Positions 36,096 through 43,987 of a stretch of DNA of 64,000 nt are shown here, piece by piece. The position numbers were made by a program, and so were the translations under genes. Origin of the DNA: an uncultured Rhodopila sp. (lineage in GTDB: Bacteria; Pseudomonadota; Alphaproteobacteria; Acetobacterales; Acetobacteraceae); the NCBI RefSeq assembly GCF_903915725.1, contig NZ_CAIWTY010000097.1, forward strand, positions 53,959 to 117,958, read 5' to 3'. The notes under the pieces are model-generated. The model ran no database searches, had not been told where the DNA came from, and worked only from the letters and a program-made list of their open reading frames with translations. Position 1 is the stretch's first letter. Each line of letters starts with the position of its first letter.

Positions 36096-38063
36096 TTAGA
36101 CTACCGGGTGGTCTGGAGCGTCGCCGCCGCCTTTGCCCACGGCGGTCAGGAAGGCCTGCGCTTCCTCCCTCCGCTCGAACACGTGCGGAGCAATGTTGCG
36201 TTTGGAGAACGCCTCACCCAACTTCGCGCGCATGAACGCACTGGTCGCGTAGCGCGTGATCTTGGTGAAGTAATGCGCCAGGAAGTATCGATCCATTTCG
36301 GCGTAGTCGTCGATCATGTCCTCGTTGATCCGGAACCGGTCGTAGTTGATCACCACGCCGACCCGCTCGCCGGCGGCGCGGCAGCGCTGTTCGCAGATAT
36401 CCCAGATCGCCTTGACGTCCTCCGCGACCCGCACGTACATACCCTCGAAATTCAGGAATAGAATATTCCGCTCGGCGTCGTAGGTCACCCGTTCCGGCAA
36501 CGACAGATTGAGCAGCTCGGCGGCGAGGTCCATCGGCTCCGGATTGAAAATCCGTGCGTCCATCATCCCGTACTCGCCGATGATCGGCTCGAAATCCATG
36601 TGCCGCAGGATGTCGCGGCCGACATCGATGCCGGGCGCCACCTCGATCAGCGCGAGTCCGCGCCGCACCCGGCGGAACACGCAGCGTTCGGTGACGTAAT
36701 AGACCGGCTTGCCCCGGTCGTAGGCGTACTGGCCGTTGAAAGTGATCTGCTCGACCTGCTTGGGGAATTTCCTCTGCTTTCCCTCTTCCAGAATACGCAG
36801 CGTTCCGTTCTCGACCGACAGTTTGAGACCGCTGCCGGTGAACGTGCCGACGAACACCACCAGCCGCGCGTTCTGGCTGATATTGATGAAGCCGCCCGCC
36901 CCGTTGACCCGTCCGCCGAACCGGCTGACGTTGACGTTTCCGGCTGCGTCGCACTCCGCCATGCCGAGGCAGGCCATGTCGAGGCCGCCGCCGTCGTAGA
37001 AATCGAACTGCTGATTCTCGTCGAGCACGGCGTCCATGTTCACGCCGGTGCCGAAATCGCCCCCGCTGGAAGGAATGCCGCCGACCAGGCCGGACTCGAC
37101 CGACAGGGTCAGCAGATGGAGAATGCCCTCCTCGCTGGCCACCGAGGCAACCCCCTCTGGCATGCCGACGCCAAGATTGATGATGCCGTTGGGCGGCACC
37201 TCGAACGCGGCGCGCCGGGCGATGATCTTGCGTTCGTCGATGGCGCTCGATGCCTGGCTGGGACGCGGCGTGCGGTATTCGCCGGCGTAGGCCCCGTTGT
37301 ACTGCGTGCGGAGCGTCTGCATGTGCTGCGCCGGCTCGGCCACCACGATGCAGTCCACCAGGATGCCGGGAACCTTGACCTGCCGCGGCGGCAGCGAACC
37401 GCGCTCCGCGATGCGCTCGACCTGTGCAATAACAATGCCGTTACTGTTCTTGGCGGCCATGGCCATGGCGAGGTTGTTCAAGGTGAGCGCTTCGCGCTCC
37501 ATGGTGATGTTGCCGAAGGTGTCGGCGGTGCTGCCGCGGATGAAGGCGACATTCACTTTGCCGACCTTGTAGAACAGCCAGTCCTCGCCGCCGACGGTCA
37601 CGACCTCGACAATGTCCTTGGTGGTGATATCGTTGACCCGGCCTCCGCCGTACCGAGGATCGACGAAGGTGTGCAGCCCGACCTTCGAGAAAGCGCCTGG
37701 TTTGCCGCCGGCAAGGTCGCGGAACAGTTGCGCAATGATCCCCTGCGGCAAATTGTAGGCTTGGATCTTGTTGTCCAGCGCAAGACTTCTCACCTTGGGC
37801 ATCCTGCCCCAGTTACCGGCCACAACCCGGCGCAGCAAGCCCTCGTGGCCGAGGTGATTGAGCCCCAGGTCCTTGCCGTCGCCCTGGCCGGCGGCAGCAA
37901 ACACGGTCAGGTTGCGGGGCGTGCCGGTGGCGATGAAGCGGCGCTCGAGCGCCGACAGCAGCGCTTCGGCGAAACCGGTCTGGACAAAGCCGGTGCTGGC
38001 CAGCGTGTCGCCGTCCTGGATCAGAGCGATTGCCTCATCAGCCGTAACAATCTTACTGCGCAT
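36096..38063 (-). CDS. Class I CoA-transferase (acetate/propionate/3-oxoacid type) with a C-terminal extension
   Basis: 655 residues. Both halves of a class I CoA-transferase are fused in one chain: the alpha part (residues 1-270, TADEAIALIQDGDTLASTGF) and the beta part (275-515). The catalytic Glu is in LTLSVESGLVGGIPSSGGDF (Glu323), where propionate CoA-transferases have theirs, followed by GLDMACLGMAECDAAGNVNV. About 135 residues beyond the usual 520 (LFLNFEGMYVR ... RREEAQAFLTAVG) form an extra domain of unknown role. It moves CoA between acyl-CoA and a free acid, for instance acetate, propionate or 3-hydroxypropionate. It could stand in for the succinyl-CoA:malate transferase that the 3-HP bi-cycle needs, but that is speculation. 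A decayed copy of its 3' part lies at 61831. Confidence 0.87.
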   Translation of the reverse strand: MRSKIVTADEAIALIQDGDTLASTGFVQTGFAEALLSALERRFIATGTPRNLTVFAAAGQGDGKDLGLNHLGHEGLLRRVVAGNWGRMPKVRSLALDNKIQAYNLPQGIIAQLFRDLAGGKPGAFSKVGLHTFVDPRYGGGRVNDITTKDIVEVVTVGGEDWLFYKVGKVNVAFIRGSTADTFGNITMEREALTLNNLAMAMAAKNSNGIVIAQVERIAERGSLPPRQVKVPGILVDCIVVAEPAQHMQTLRTQYNGAYAGEYRTPRPSQASSAIDERKIIARRAAFEVPPNGIINLGVGMPEGVASVASEEGILHLLTLSVESGLVGGIPSSGGDFGTGVNMDAVLDENQQFDFYDGGGLDMACLGMAECDAAGNVNVSRFGGRVNGAGGFINISQNARLVVFVGTFTGSGLKLSVENGTLRILEEGKQRKFPKQVEQITFNGQYAYDRGKPVYYVTERCVFRRVRRGLALIEVAPGIDVGRDILRHMDFEPIIGEYGMMDARIFNPEPMDLAAELLNLSLPERVTYDAERNILFLNFEGMYVRVAEDVKAIWDICEQRCRAAGERVGVVINYDRFRINEDMIDDYAEMDRYFLAHYFTKITRYATSAFMRAKLGEAFSKRNIAPHVFERREEAQAFLTAVGKGGGDAPDHPVV

Positions 38064-38266
38064 GGATCCGCCTCCCTTTTTTTGTCTTCGGGTGACCGGG
38101 GGATCGACACTGACCTGATCTGCGGCCCGCGGATGTCGTTCCGACAGCGTCCCGTCTTCGATCTTCTACAAGAATCTTCCTATCGTTGTAATTCGAACGT
38201 ATTCTGTCGGTTGAGCTTATTCAAGTTGCGGCCCAGCCCGTATGCACCACCTTTCCCCACCGGTCG

Positions 38267-39166
38267 TTACGATAGTCCTGGTTGACGGTCCGCCAGCAAC
38301 AGCGATATGAAAGCCTGCGCGGCACCGGAAGGGCGCTTGTCACGCCGCTGGAGAAGGAACCATTTGCGGACAATCGGAAAACCCTCGACCGGCAAGATAA
38401 TAAGGCGCCGGGTTTCAAGTTCCAGCTCTATCGTCTGCGCCGGTACGATGCCGATCCCGAGACCGGCCTGCACGGCCTGTTTGATCGCTTCGTTGCTGCT
38501 GAGTTCGCAGCCGGGCCGGTAGGCCAGCTTATTGGCCGCGAAATGCCGCTCGATTGTCGCACGCGTGCCTGAGCCCGGCTCGCGAAGCAGCAACGTCTCA
38601 TCCTCCAGCCGGCCGAGCGCGATCGGACCGGTCCCGGCCAGGCGGTGGTCGGGCGCGGCGATGACGACGAGTGGATTGTCCATGAAGTGCTGCGCGTCGG
38701 TATCCGCGTGCTCCGGCGGCTGGCCGGTGATGGCCAGATCGGCCTGATTGTCCGAGAGCGCGGTGAGCACCGCATCTCGGTTGACCACCTGCAGGCTCAT
38801 GCGCACACCGGGGTATTGCGCGGTGAACGTCGCGATCAGTTTCGGCAGGAAATAAATCGCGGTGGAGACGACGGCGAGGCGGAGCACCCCGCGCTCCAGC
38901 CCGCGAAACTGGTCCATCGCAGACCTCAGGTCCATCACCTGGGCGTTGATCCTTGCCGCATGGTTGCGCAGTTCCTGCCCTGCTTCCGTCAGGCAGAGCC
39001 GCTTGCCGATCTGGTCGATCAGCGGCAACCCGATCTGATCCTCAAGCTGCTTGACCTGCATGGAGACGGCCGGCTGGGTCAGCAGCAGATCTCCGGCCGC
39101 GCGCGAAATGGAGGCGTGCCGCGCCACAGCCTCAAAAATCCGCAATTGGCGCAGCGTGATGTTCAT
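38267..39166 (-). CDS. CbbR-like LysR regulator
   Basis: 299 residues from MNITLRQLRIFEAVARHASI at 39166; the frame continues upstream to 39508, but this start matches LysR proteins. The winged HTH (SRAAGDLLLTQPAVSMQVKQ, residues 20-39, then LEDQIGLPLIDQIGKRLCLT) is close to CbbR, the regulator of CO2-fixation genes. The C-terminal effector domain covers residues 90-290 (GVLRLAVVSTAIYFLPKL). It is divergent from dabB with a 420-bp control region. CbbR senses metabolites such as NADPH or RuBP in Calvin-cycle bacteria; here it most likely controls dab and the 3-HP genes, because a shared site lies before both. Confidence 0.88.
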   Translation of the reverse strand: MNITLRQLRIFEAVARHASISRAAGDLLLTQPAVSMQVKQLEDQIGLPLIDQIGKRLCLTEAGQELRNHAARINAQVMDLRSAMDQFRGLERGVLRLAVVSTAIYFLPKLIATFTAQYPGVRMSLQVVNRDAVLTALSDNQADLAITGQPPEHADTDAQHFMDNPLVVIAAPDHRLAGTGPIALGRLEDETLLLREPGSGTRATIERHFAANKLAYRPGCELSSNEAIKQAVQAGLGIGIVPAQTIELELETRRLIILPVEGFPIVRKWFLLQRRDKRPSGAAQAFISLLLADRQPGLS

Positions 39167-39305
39167 GCCGACCTTTCCCCCGTTCCGATTTTTCGCGTTA
39201 CTATCATACGCGGAGCAGTGTTGGGAAGGAGAAGATTTCGTTATTCTGAGGTCGATTTCATTGATGTCTGTGGCTCTGGAATGCAACATCAGACGCGTTG
39301 ATGAA

Positions 39306-39339
39306 AGCATAAAAATTTCTGAATATCCGTCCTCGCCGT
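39306..39339 (+). promoter_or_regulatory. Putative CbbR/LysR site before dabB
   Basis: The core TAAAAATTTCTGA fits the CbbR consensus TNA-N7-TNA, within an element AGCATAAAAATTTCTGAATA that continues TCC. It lies 140 bp from the LysR start and about 260 bp from dabB. A near-identical copy is at 43758, before the carboxylase gene (22 of 23 bases equal over the core). A possible -10 (CTATGA) follows 38 bases after the element start. Confidence 0.65.
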
Positions 39340-39586
39340 GATTGCTATGACATGGTGTGTGCCGGGGGGCGCCCTGATCGCCGCGCCATCGGGCAACAGG
39401 GATATTCCAATGGCATTCACGTGTGGCCCATGCCTGCGCCGCATGTCGGCGGCACGGGACGCATCTCCGAGGCGGGGCTGTGGGGCTCGCGGCGAACACC
39501 GGCAACATGGCTTAGGGAGTTCAGCAGCGCGCGCCTAACCCTGATCCCGACTTGCGCTTGCATTAACTCCAGCGCTGGAGACTTGG

Positions 39587-41194
39587 ATGGTTACGACCTC
39601 TCTCTGGCTTGCCGCGGTCGGTCCGGCTTCCCTTGCGGGCATCGGGATCCATGCCGCGCGGGCTCCAAGACCGTCAATACGCCGCATCACCCGGCTCGCC
39701 GAGGCCGCTGCTCTGCTCGCGCTCGCTGCGGCGCTGGCAACCGCCGGGGCTGTGGCGGTGCATGGTAGTTTGCAATCTACCATGCTAGGCCTCAATGGTA
39801 TCGGCTTCAGCCTCTACGCCGATCGGCTGAGCGCGGTGATGGTGTGTCTTGTCGCGTTCGTCGGCGCGATTGTTGTGGCCTATAGCCGCACCTATATGGA
39901 TGGCGACCCCGGTCACGCGCGGTTCACCGGCCGGCTTTGCATCACGCTGTCCGCGGTGTTGCTGGTGATCCTGGCCGGCAACCTTTTTCTGTTCACGGTG
40001 GCCTGGTTCTGCACAAGTCTGGCTTTGAACCGGCTCCTGCTGTTCTATCCGGAACGGCCGGCCGCATTGCTCGCGGCACGCAAGAAATTCGTTGCAAGCC
40101 GGCTCGGAGATCTGTGCCTTATCGGCGCTTGCGTTCTGCTGTATCGCGCGTTCGGCAGCCTCGACTACACGGCCATATTTGCCCGCGCCGACGCGATGCA
40201 CGGTGTCGCGCAAACACCGGCGGCGGCCCATGCCATCGCCATTCTGCTGGTTTGCACGGCGATGTTGAAATCCGCGCAGTTCCCCACCCATGGCTGGCTG
40301 ATCGAAGTGATGGAGACTCCGACGCCGGTCTCGGCGCTGTTGCACGCCGGAATCATCAATGCCGGCGGCTTTCTTGTTATCCGTTTCTCGGACGTCATTA
40401 CACTGTCGCTGCCGTCCCTGCACATGCTCGCTTTGCTTGGCGGCTTCACCGCGCTGTTCGGGTCGGTCGTGATGCTGACGCAAACATCCATCAAAGTGTC
40501 GCTCGCCTGGTCCACCGTGGCGCAGATGGGATTCATGATGCTGGAATGCGGGCTCGGCGCTTTTTCGGCCGCAACGCTGCACATCGTGGCGCACTCCTTC
40601 TACAAGGCACATGCGTTTCTTTCCTCGGGCAGCGTGATCGATATCTACCGCACATCGTTCACGCCGAACCCCGGCGGCAAGCCGCACCCGCTGCGCTGGA
40701 TCTTCGCAATCGGCGGCGTGCTTGCCGTGACTTTTCTGTTCAGCGTGGCGACAGGCTACACGATTACCGCACAGCCCGGCGTATTCGCGCTCGGCGCCGT
40801 GCTGTTGCTCAGCCTGACGCACCTGGTCGCCAATGGCATCGACGAGCGGCCGAACGGCTATGTGGTCGGGCGCGTGCTGGCGATGGCCTGCCTTGTCGCG
40901 GTCGCGTATTTCGGGTTGCAGTTCGGCGCCGATTACCTGCTGGACGGCTCGCTGCCGAAGACGCAGCCGTTGCGCGGCCCATTCGGAGTGCTGCTGGTCG
41001 CGATGATCGTCGGCTCTTACGCAGTTGTTATATTCCTGCAAGGCTCGGCCGCGAAGCATCAGGCGCAGCCGCGCTGGCAGGCGCTCTATGCGCATGTGCA
41101 TAGTGGCTTTTATGTGAACACTTTGGCCAACCGGCTGGTGCTGCAGTATTGGCCAAGACCCGCGCCGCCCCGAAGCCCTGGAGCGCACGCATGA
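39587..41194 (+). CDS. dabB: DAB bicarbonate-uptake complex, membrane subunit DabB
   Basis: 535 residues, CTGGAG site before the ATG. The protein is a proton-translocating NADH dehydrogenase ND5/MrpA-like membrane protein with about 13 helices: YADRLSAVMVCLVAFVGAIV near residue 78, LKSAQFPTHGWLIEVMETPT and PVSALLHAGIINAGGFLV near 226-268, and KVSLAWSTVAQMGFMMLECG near 301. In DAB systems (DabA-DabB) such a subunit lets protons or Na+ in, and the energy drives one-way hydration of CO2 to HCO3- by DabA, concentrating inorganic carbon. The stop overlaps the dabA start (ATGA). It lies upstream of 3-HP cycle genes, whose carboxylases use bicarbonate. Confidence 0.9.
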   Translation: MVTTSLWLAAVGPASLAGIGIHAARAPRPSIRRITRLAEAAALLALAAALATAGAVAVHGSLQSTMLGLNGIGFSLYADRLSAVMVCLVAFVGAIVVAYSRTYMDGDPGHARFTGRLCITLSAVLLVILAGNLFLFTVAWFCTSLALNRLLLFYPERPAALLAARKKFVASRLGDLCLIGACVLLYRAFGSLDYTAIFARADAMHGVAQTPAAAHAIAILLVCTAMLKSAQFPTHGWLIEVMETPTPVSALLHAGIINAGGFLVIRFSDVITLSLPSLHMLALLGGFTALFGSVVMLTQTSIKVSLAWSTVAQMGFMMLECGLGAFSAATLHIVAHSFYKAHAFLSSGSVIDIYRTSFTPNPGGKPHPLRWIFAIGGVLAVTFLFSVATGYTITAQPGVFALGAVLLLSLTHLVANGIDERPNGYVVGRVLAMACLVAVAYFGLQFGADYLLDGSLPKTQPLRGPFGVLLVAMIVGSYAVVIFLQGSAAKHQAQPRWQALYAHVHSGFYVNTLANRLVLQYWPRPAPPRSPGAHA

Positions 41195-43710
41195 GCCTGC
41201 TGGTCGAACGGGACGCAACCGCCACAATCCCTGGCCCGGAGGAGCTTGCCGCCGCCATAAACGCCGCCTGCTCCCGCATCGCGCCGGTCTGGCCGTTGAA
41301 GAACTTCGTCGCGGTCAATCCGTTCCTTGGGTTCATCGAACAGAGCTTCCACGCGACGGCGGCGACCTTGCACCGGGTTGCCCGCACCCGCGCGCTGATG
41401 CCGCGCAGTTTCTATCGACAGGAACTCGCGGCAGGCGCGATCGAGGACCAGGATCTGGCACAGGCACTGGCGGGCGCGCAGCCGGATTGGCGCCTGCCGC
41501 CGACCGTGGCCGCGCTGAAGTCCGTTCTTGACAGCAATGAAACGTCCGGTCTCAGGCATCCGGCGCATGTGGACACCGTTGCGGAGGTGCTCAACGAGCT
41601 TGCGGATGGCGACAAGCAGGTGGCGCGCACGCAATTCATGATCGATGAAATATCGAGATGGTGTGCCGCGTATTTCGACGATGGCCAGTCGGTGTGGCGC
41701 ATGCCGTCTCGCGGCCTGAGCCCGTTCGCCGCCTGGCGCTCCTCCGTCCGTTACGACCTGAATCCCGAGGCGATGGGAATCTCCGGCTTCCGCCGGCTTG
41801 TCGCCGAGCTGCCGTCCGACCCGGTCGCGGCCATCGGCGCGGCCGTGCAGCGCCAGGGCGTGCCGAACCGGGCCGTCGCGGATTACCTACACCAGGCGCT
41901 GCTCGATATCGGCGGCTGGGCCGCCTATGCCCGTTACCTGAAATGGCAAGCCGAGCTGCATGGCGGCACAGACGATACGCTGGAGCAACTGCTCGCCATA
42001 CGCGTGGTCTGGGGCTACACGCTGTTCATGCAGCGCACCGACGAGGCGTTCCGGCGCGCGTGGCGCGAGGCGATGGCGCATGCCGCGCTGCCGCCGCAGG
42101 ACGAAAAGCTGGGCGACGATCCGGAACTCTGCATCGATATGGTGCTGCACGAAGCGTATGAGGCGGCGTTCCAGCGCCGGCTGCTGGCGAAACTCGCGCA
42201 GGCCCCCGCCGCCCCGCATCCGGACCGTCCGTCGGTGCAAGCCGCGTTCTGCATCGATGTGCGATCGGAAATCTACCGCCGCGCCTTGGAAAGCCAATCG
42301 GACGGCATCCAGACCATCGGCTTCGCCGGCTTCTTCGGTTTTCCGATCGAGTACCTGCCGATCGGCCATGTGCGGGGCCGCGCGCACTGCCCGGTGCTGC
42401 TCAGCCCCGCCTTCACCGTCTGCGAGGCCGTGGGCGGCGCGTCCGCGGCGGAGGAGACCGAGATCATGGGCCTGCGCCTGATGCGCCGGCGCGTGTTCAA
42501 GGCATGGAAGGCGTTCAAGCTGATGGCCGTCTCCTCCTTCATTTTCGTCGAATCCGCCGGCCTGCTTTACGGCGCGAAACTGCTCAGCGACAGCCTTGGG
42601 CTGACACGCACGGTGCACGACCCGAACACCGACGGCCTCGATGAAAAGATCATCGATCGGCTGGGCCCGAGCATAGAGCCGGGCCTGGTAAGCGGCCGGC
42701 GGACCGGGTTCGATCCGAAACAGCGCATCGACATGGCGGAAGCGGTATTGCGCGCGATGTCGATGACCGGGCCATTCGCTCGGCTGGTGATGCTGACCGG
42801 CCATGGCAGCACGACGGTGAACAACCCGCATGCCGCCGGCCTGGATTGCGGCGCCTGCGGCGGCTATACCGGCGAGGCGAACGCGCGCACCGCGGCGCTG
42901 ATCCTGAACGACCCGGAGGTGCGCGCCGGCCTGAAGGCGCGCGGGATCGAGATCCCGGCCGATACCTGGTTCCTTGGCTGCCTGCACGATACCTGCACCG
43001 ACGACGTCAGGATCTTCGACACGCAATCTGTGCCGCCCGGGCACGCCGAGGATTTCGAACGGCTGCGCGTCCTGGTGGCGCGCGCCAGTGCGCGCGCCCG
43101 GCTTGAGCGTTCGGCGCTGCTGGGAATCCCGCCGGGAAGCGATGTCGATAAGCAGGTGAAATACCGCAGCCGCGACTGGGCTCAGGTTCGCCCCGAATGG
43201 GGACTCGCCGGCAACGGCGCGTTCATCGCGGCACCCCGCGCCCGCACGCGCGGAATCGATCTTGGCGGCCGCGCCTTTCTGCACGACTATGACTGGAAAC
43301 AGGATGCAGGCTTCAAGACCCTCGAGCTGATCATGACCGCGCCGATGGTGGTCGCGAGCTGGATCAACCTTCAGTACTACGGCTCCACTGTGAATAACGA
43401 GACATTCGGTTGCGGAAACAAGGTACTCCACAACGTTTCCGGAACGATCGGCGTTCTGGAAGGCAATGCCGGCGATCTGCGCGTCGGCCTGCCGCGGCAG
43501 TCACTGCACGACGGGAATCGTTACATACATGAGCCGATCAGGCTGAATGTGATGATCGAGGCGCCGCGGGCTGCGATCGAAGATGTCATCCGCAAGCACT
43601 CAACAGTGCGTCAACTGCTGGACAATGGCTGGCTGCATCTCTGGACGATATCGGCGGAAGGCAGAGTATCGGCGCGCTACCGCGGGCGCTTGAACTGGGC
43701 CGACATTTGA
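41191..43710 (+). CDS. dabA: DAB bicarbonate-uptake complex, catalytic subunit DabA (UPF0753/DUF2309)
   Basis: 839 residues from the ATG at 41191 that overlaps the dabB stop; a TTG at 41149 in the same frame is less likely. The protein is a DUF2309 member with the zinc site of DabA: Cys354 and Asp356 in QAAFCIDVRSEIYRRALES, His538 in VMLTGHGSTTVNNPHAAGLD and Cys553 in CGACGGYTGEANAR. The 15-residue His-Cys spacing equals that known for DabA. Other conserved parts are IAPVWPLKNFVAVNPFLGF near 30 and SWINLQYYGSTVNNETFG near 720. It is a vectorial beta-carbonic-anhydrase-like enzyme that works with DabB at the inner membrane. Confidence 0.92.
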   Translation: MSLLVERDATATIPGPEELAAAINAACSRIAPVWPLKNFVAVNPFLGFIEQSFHATAATLHRVARTRALMPRSFYRQELAAGAIEDQDLAQALAGAQPDWRLPPTVAALKSVLDSNETSGLRHPAHVDTVAEVLNELADGDKQVARTQFMIDEISRWCAAYFDDGQSVWRMPSRGLSPFAAWRSSVRYDLNPEAMGISGFRRLVAELPSDPVAAIGAAVQRQGVPNRAVADYLHQALLDIGGWAAYARYLKWQAELHGGTDDTLEQLLAIRVVWGYTLFMQRTDEAFRRAWREAMAHAALPPQDEKLGDDPELCIDMVLHEAYEAAFQRRLLAKLAQAPAAPHPDRPSVQAAFCIDVRSEIYRRALESQSDGIQTIGFAGFFGFPIEYLPIGHVRGRAHCPVLLSPAFTVCEAVGGASAAEETEIMGLRLMRRRVFKAWKAFKLMAVSSFIFVESAGLLYGAKLLSDSLGLTRTVHDPNTDGLDEKIIDRLGPSIEPGLVSGRRTGFDPKQRIDMAEAVLRAMSMTGPFARLVMLTGHGSTTVNNPHAAGLDCGACGGYTGEANARTAALILNDPEVRAGLKARGIEIPADTWFLGCLHDTCTDDVRIFDTQSVPPGHAEDFERLRVLVARASARARLERSALLGIPPGSDVDKQVKYRSRDWAQVRPEWGLAGNGAFIAAPRARTRGIDLGGRAFLHDYDWKQDAGFKTLELIMTAPMVVASWINLQYYGSTVNNETFGCGNKVLHNVSGTIGVLEGNAGDLRVGLPRQSLHDGNRYIHEPIRLNVMIEAPRAAIEDVIRKHSTVRQLLDNGWLHLWTISAEGRVSARYRGRLNWADI

Positions 43711-43757
43711 TCGCCGATCCGAGGCGGGATCGGCGTGCCGCCATCCCGGGTTATCGT

Positions 43758-43791
43758 AGCATAAGAATTTCTGAATATCCCCGCCGCGCCG
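43758..43791 (+). promoter_or_regulatory. Putative CbbR/LysR site before the carboxylase gene
   Basis: The core TAAGAATTTCTGA (TNA-N7-TNA) sits in a stretch that matches the dabB upstream element at 22 of 23 bases (AGCATAARAATTTCTGAATA then TCC). A CCCTAGCG follows at the same 38-base distance as the possible -10 before dabB. It lies 48 bp after the dabA stop and 208 bp before the carboxylase start. Confidence 0.65.
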
Positions 43792-43987
43792 TTCCCCCTA
43801 GCGTCCCGGCAGCGCGAGATGCCTCCCGTCAGCGAGGCGCGAAGAACTGGCCGGGCGCAGCCGGGAACGAGAACTGGTAGGGGGGTCTCACAATGCGCAG
43901 CTCAGGCAGTAGGAAGCCTGTCGGAGATCTATCTCCCCTGCCGGGTGATCGCTCCCGCTACGCCGGCCGCCGCGGCGGCGTGCCCGC

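Noticed and set aside
38064..38266. A third CbbR site before the CoA-transferase
   Set aside because: AT-rich words such as TTGAATAAGCTCAA occur, but no match to the 23-bp element shared by dabB and the carboxylase.
36600..38285. 561-residue plus-strand frame opposite the CoA-transferase
   Set aside because: Shadow frame; the minus strand shows the catalytic Glu motif and full family order.
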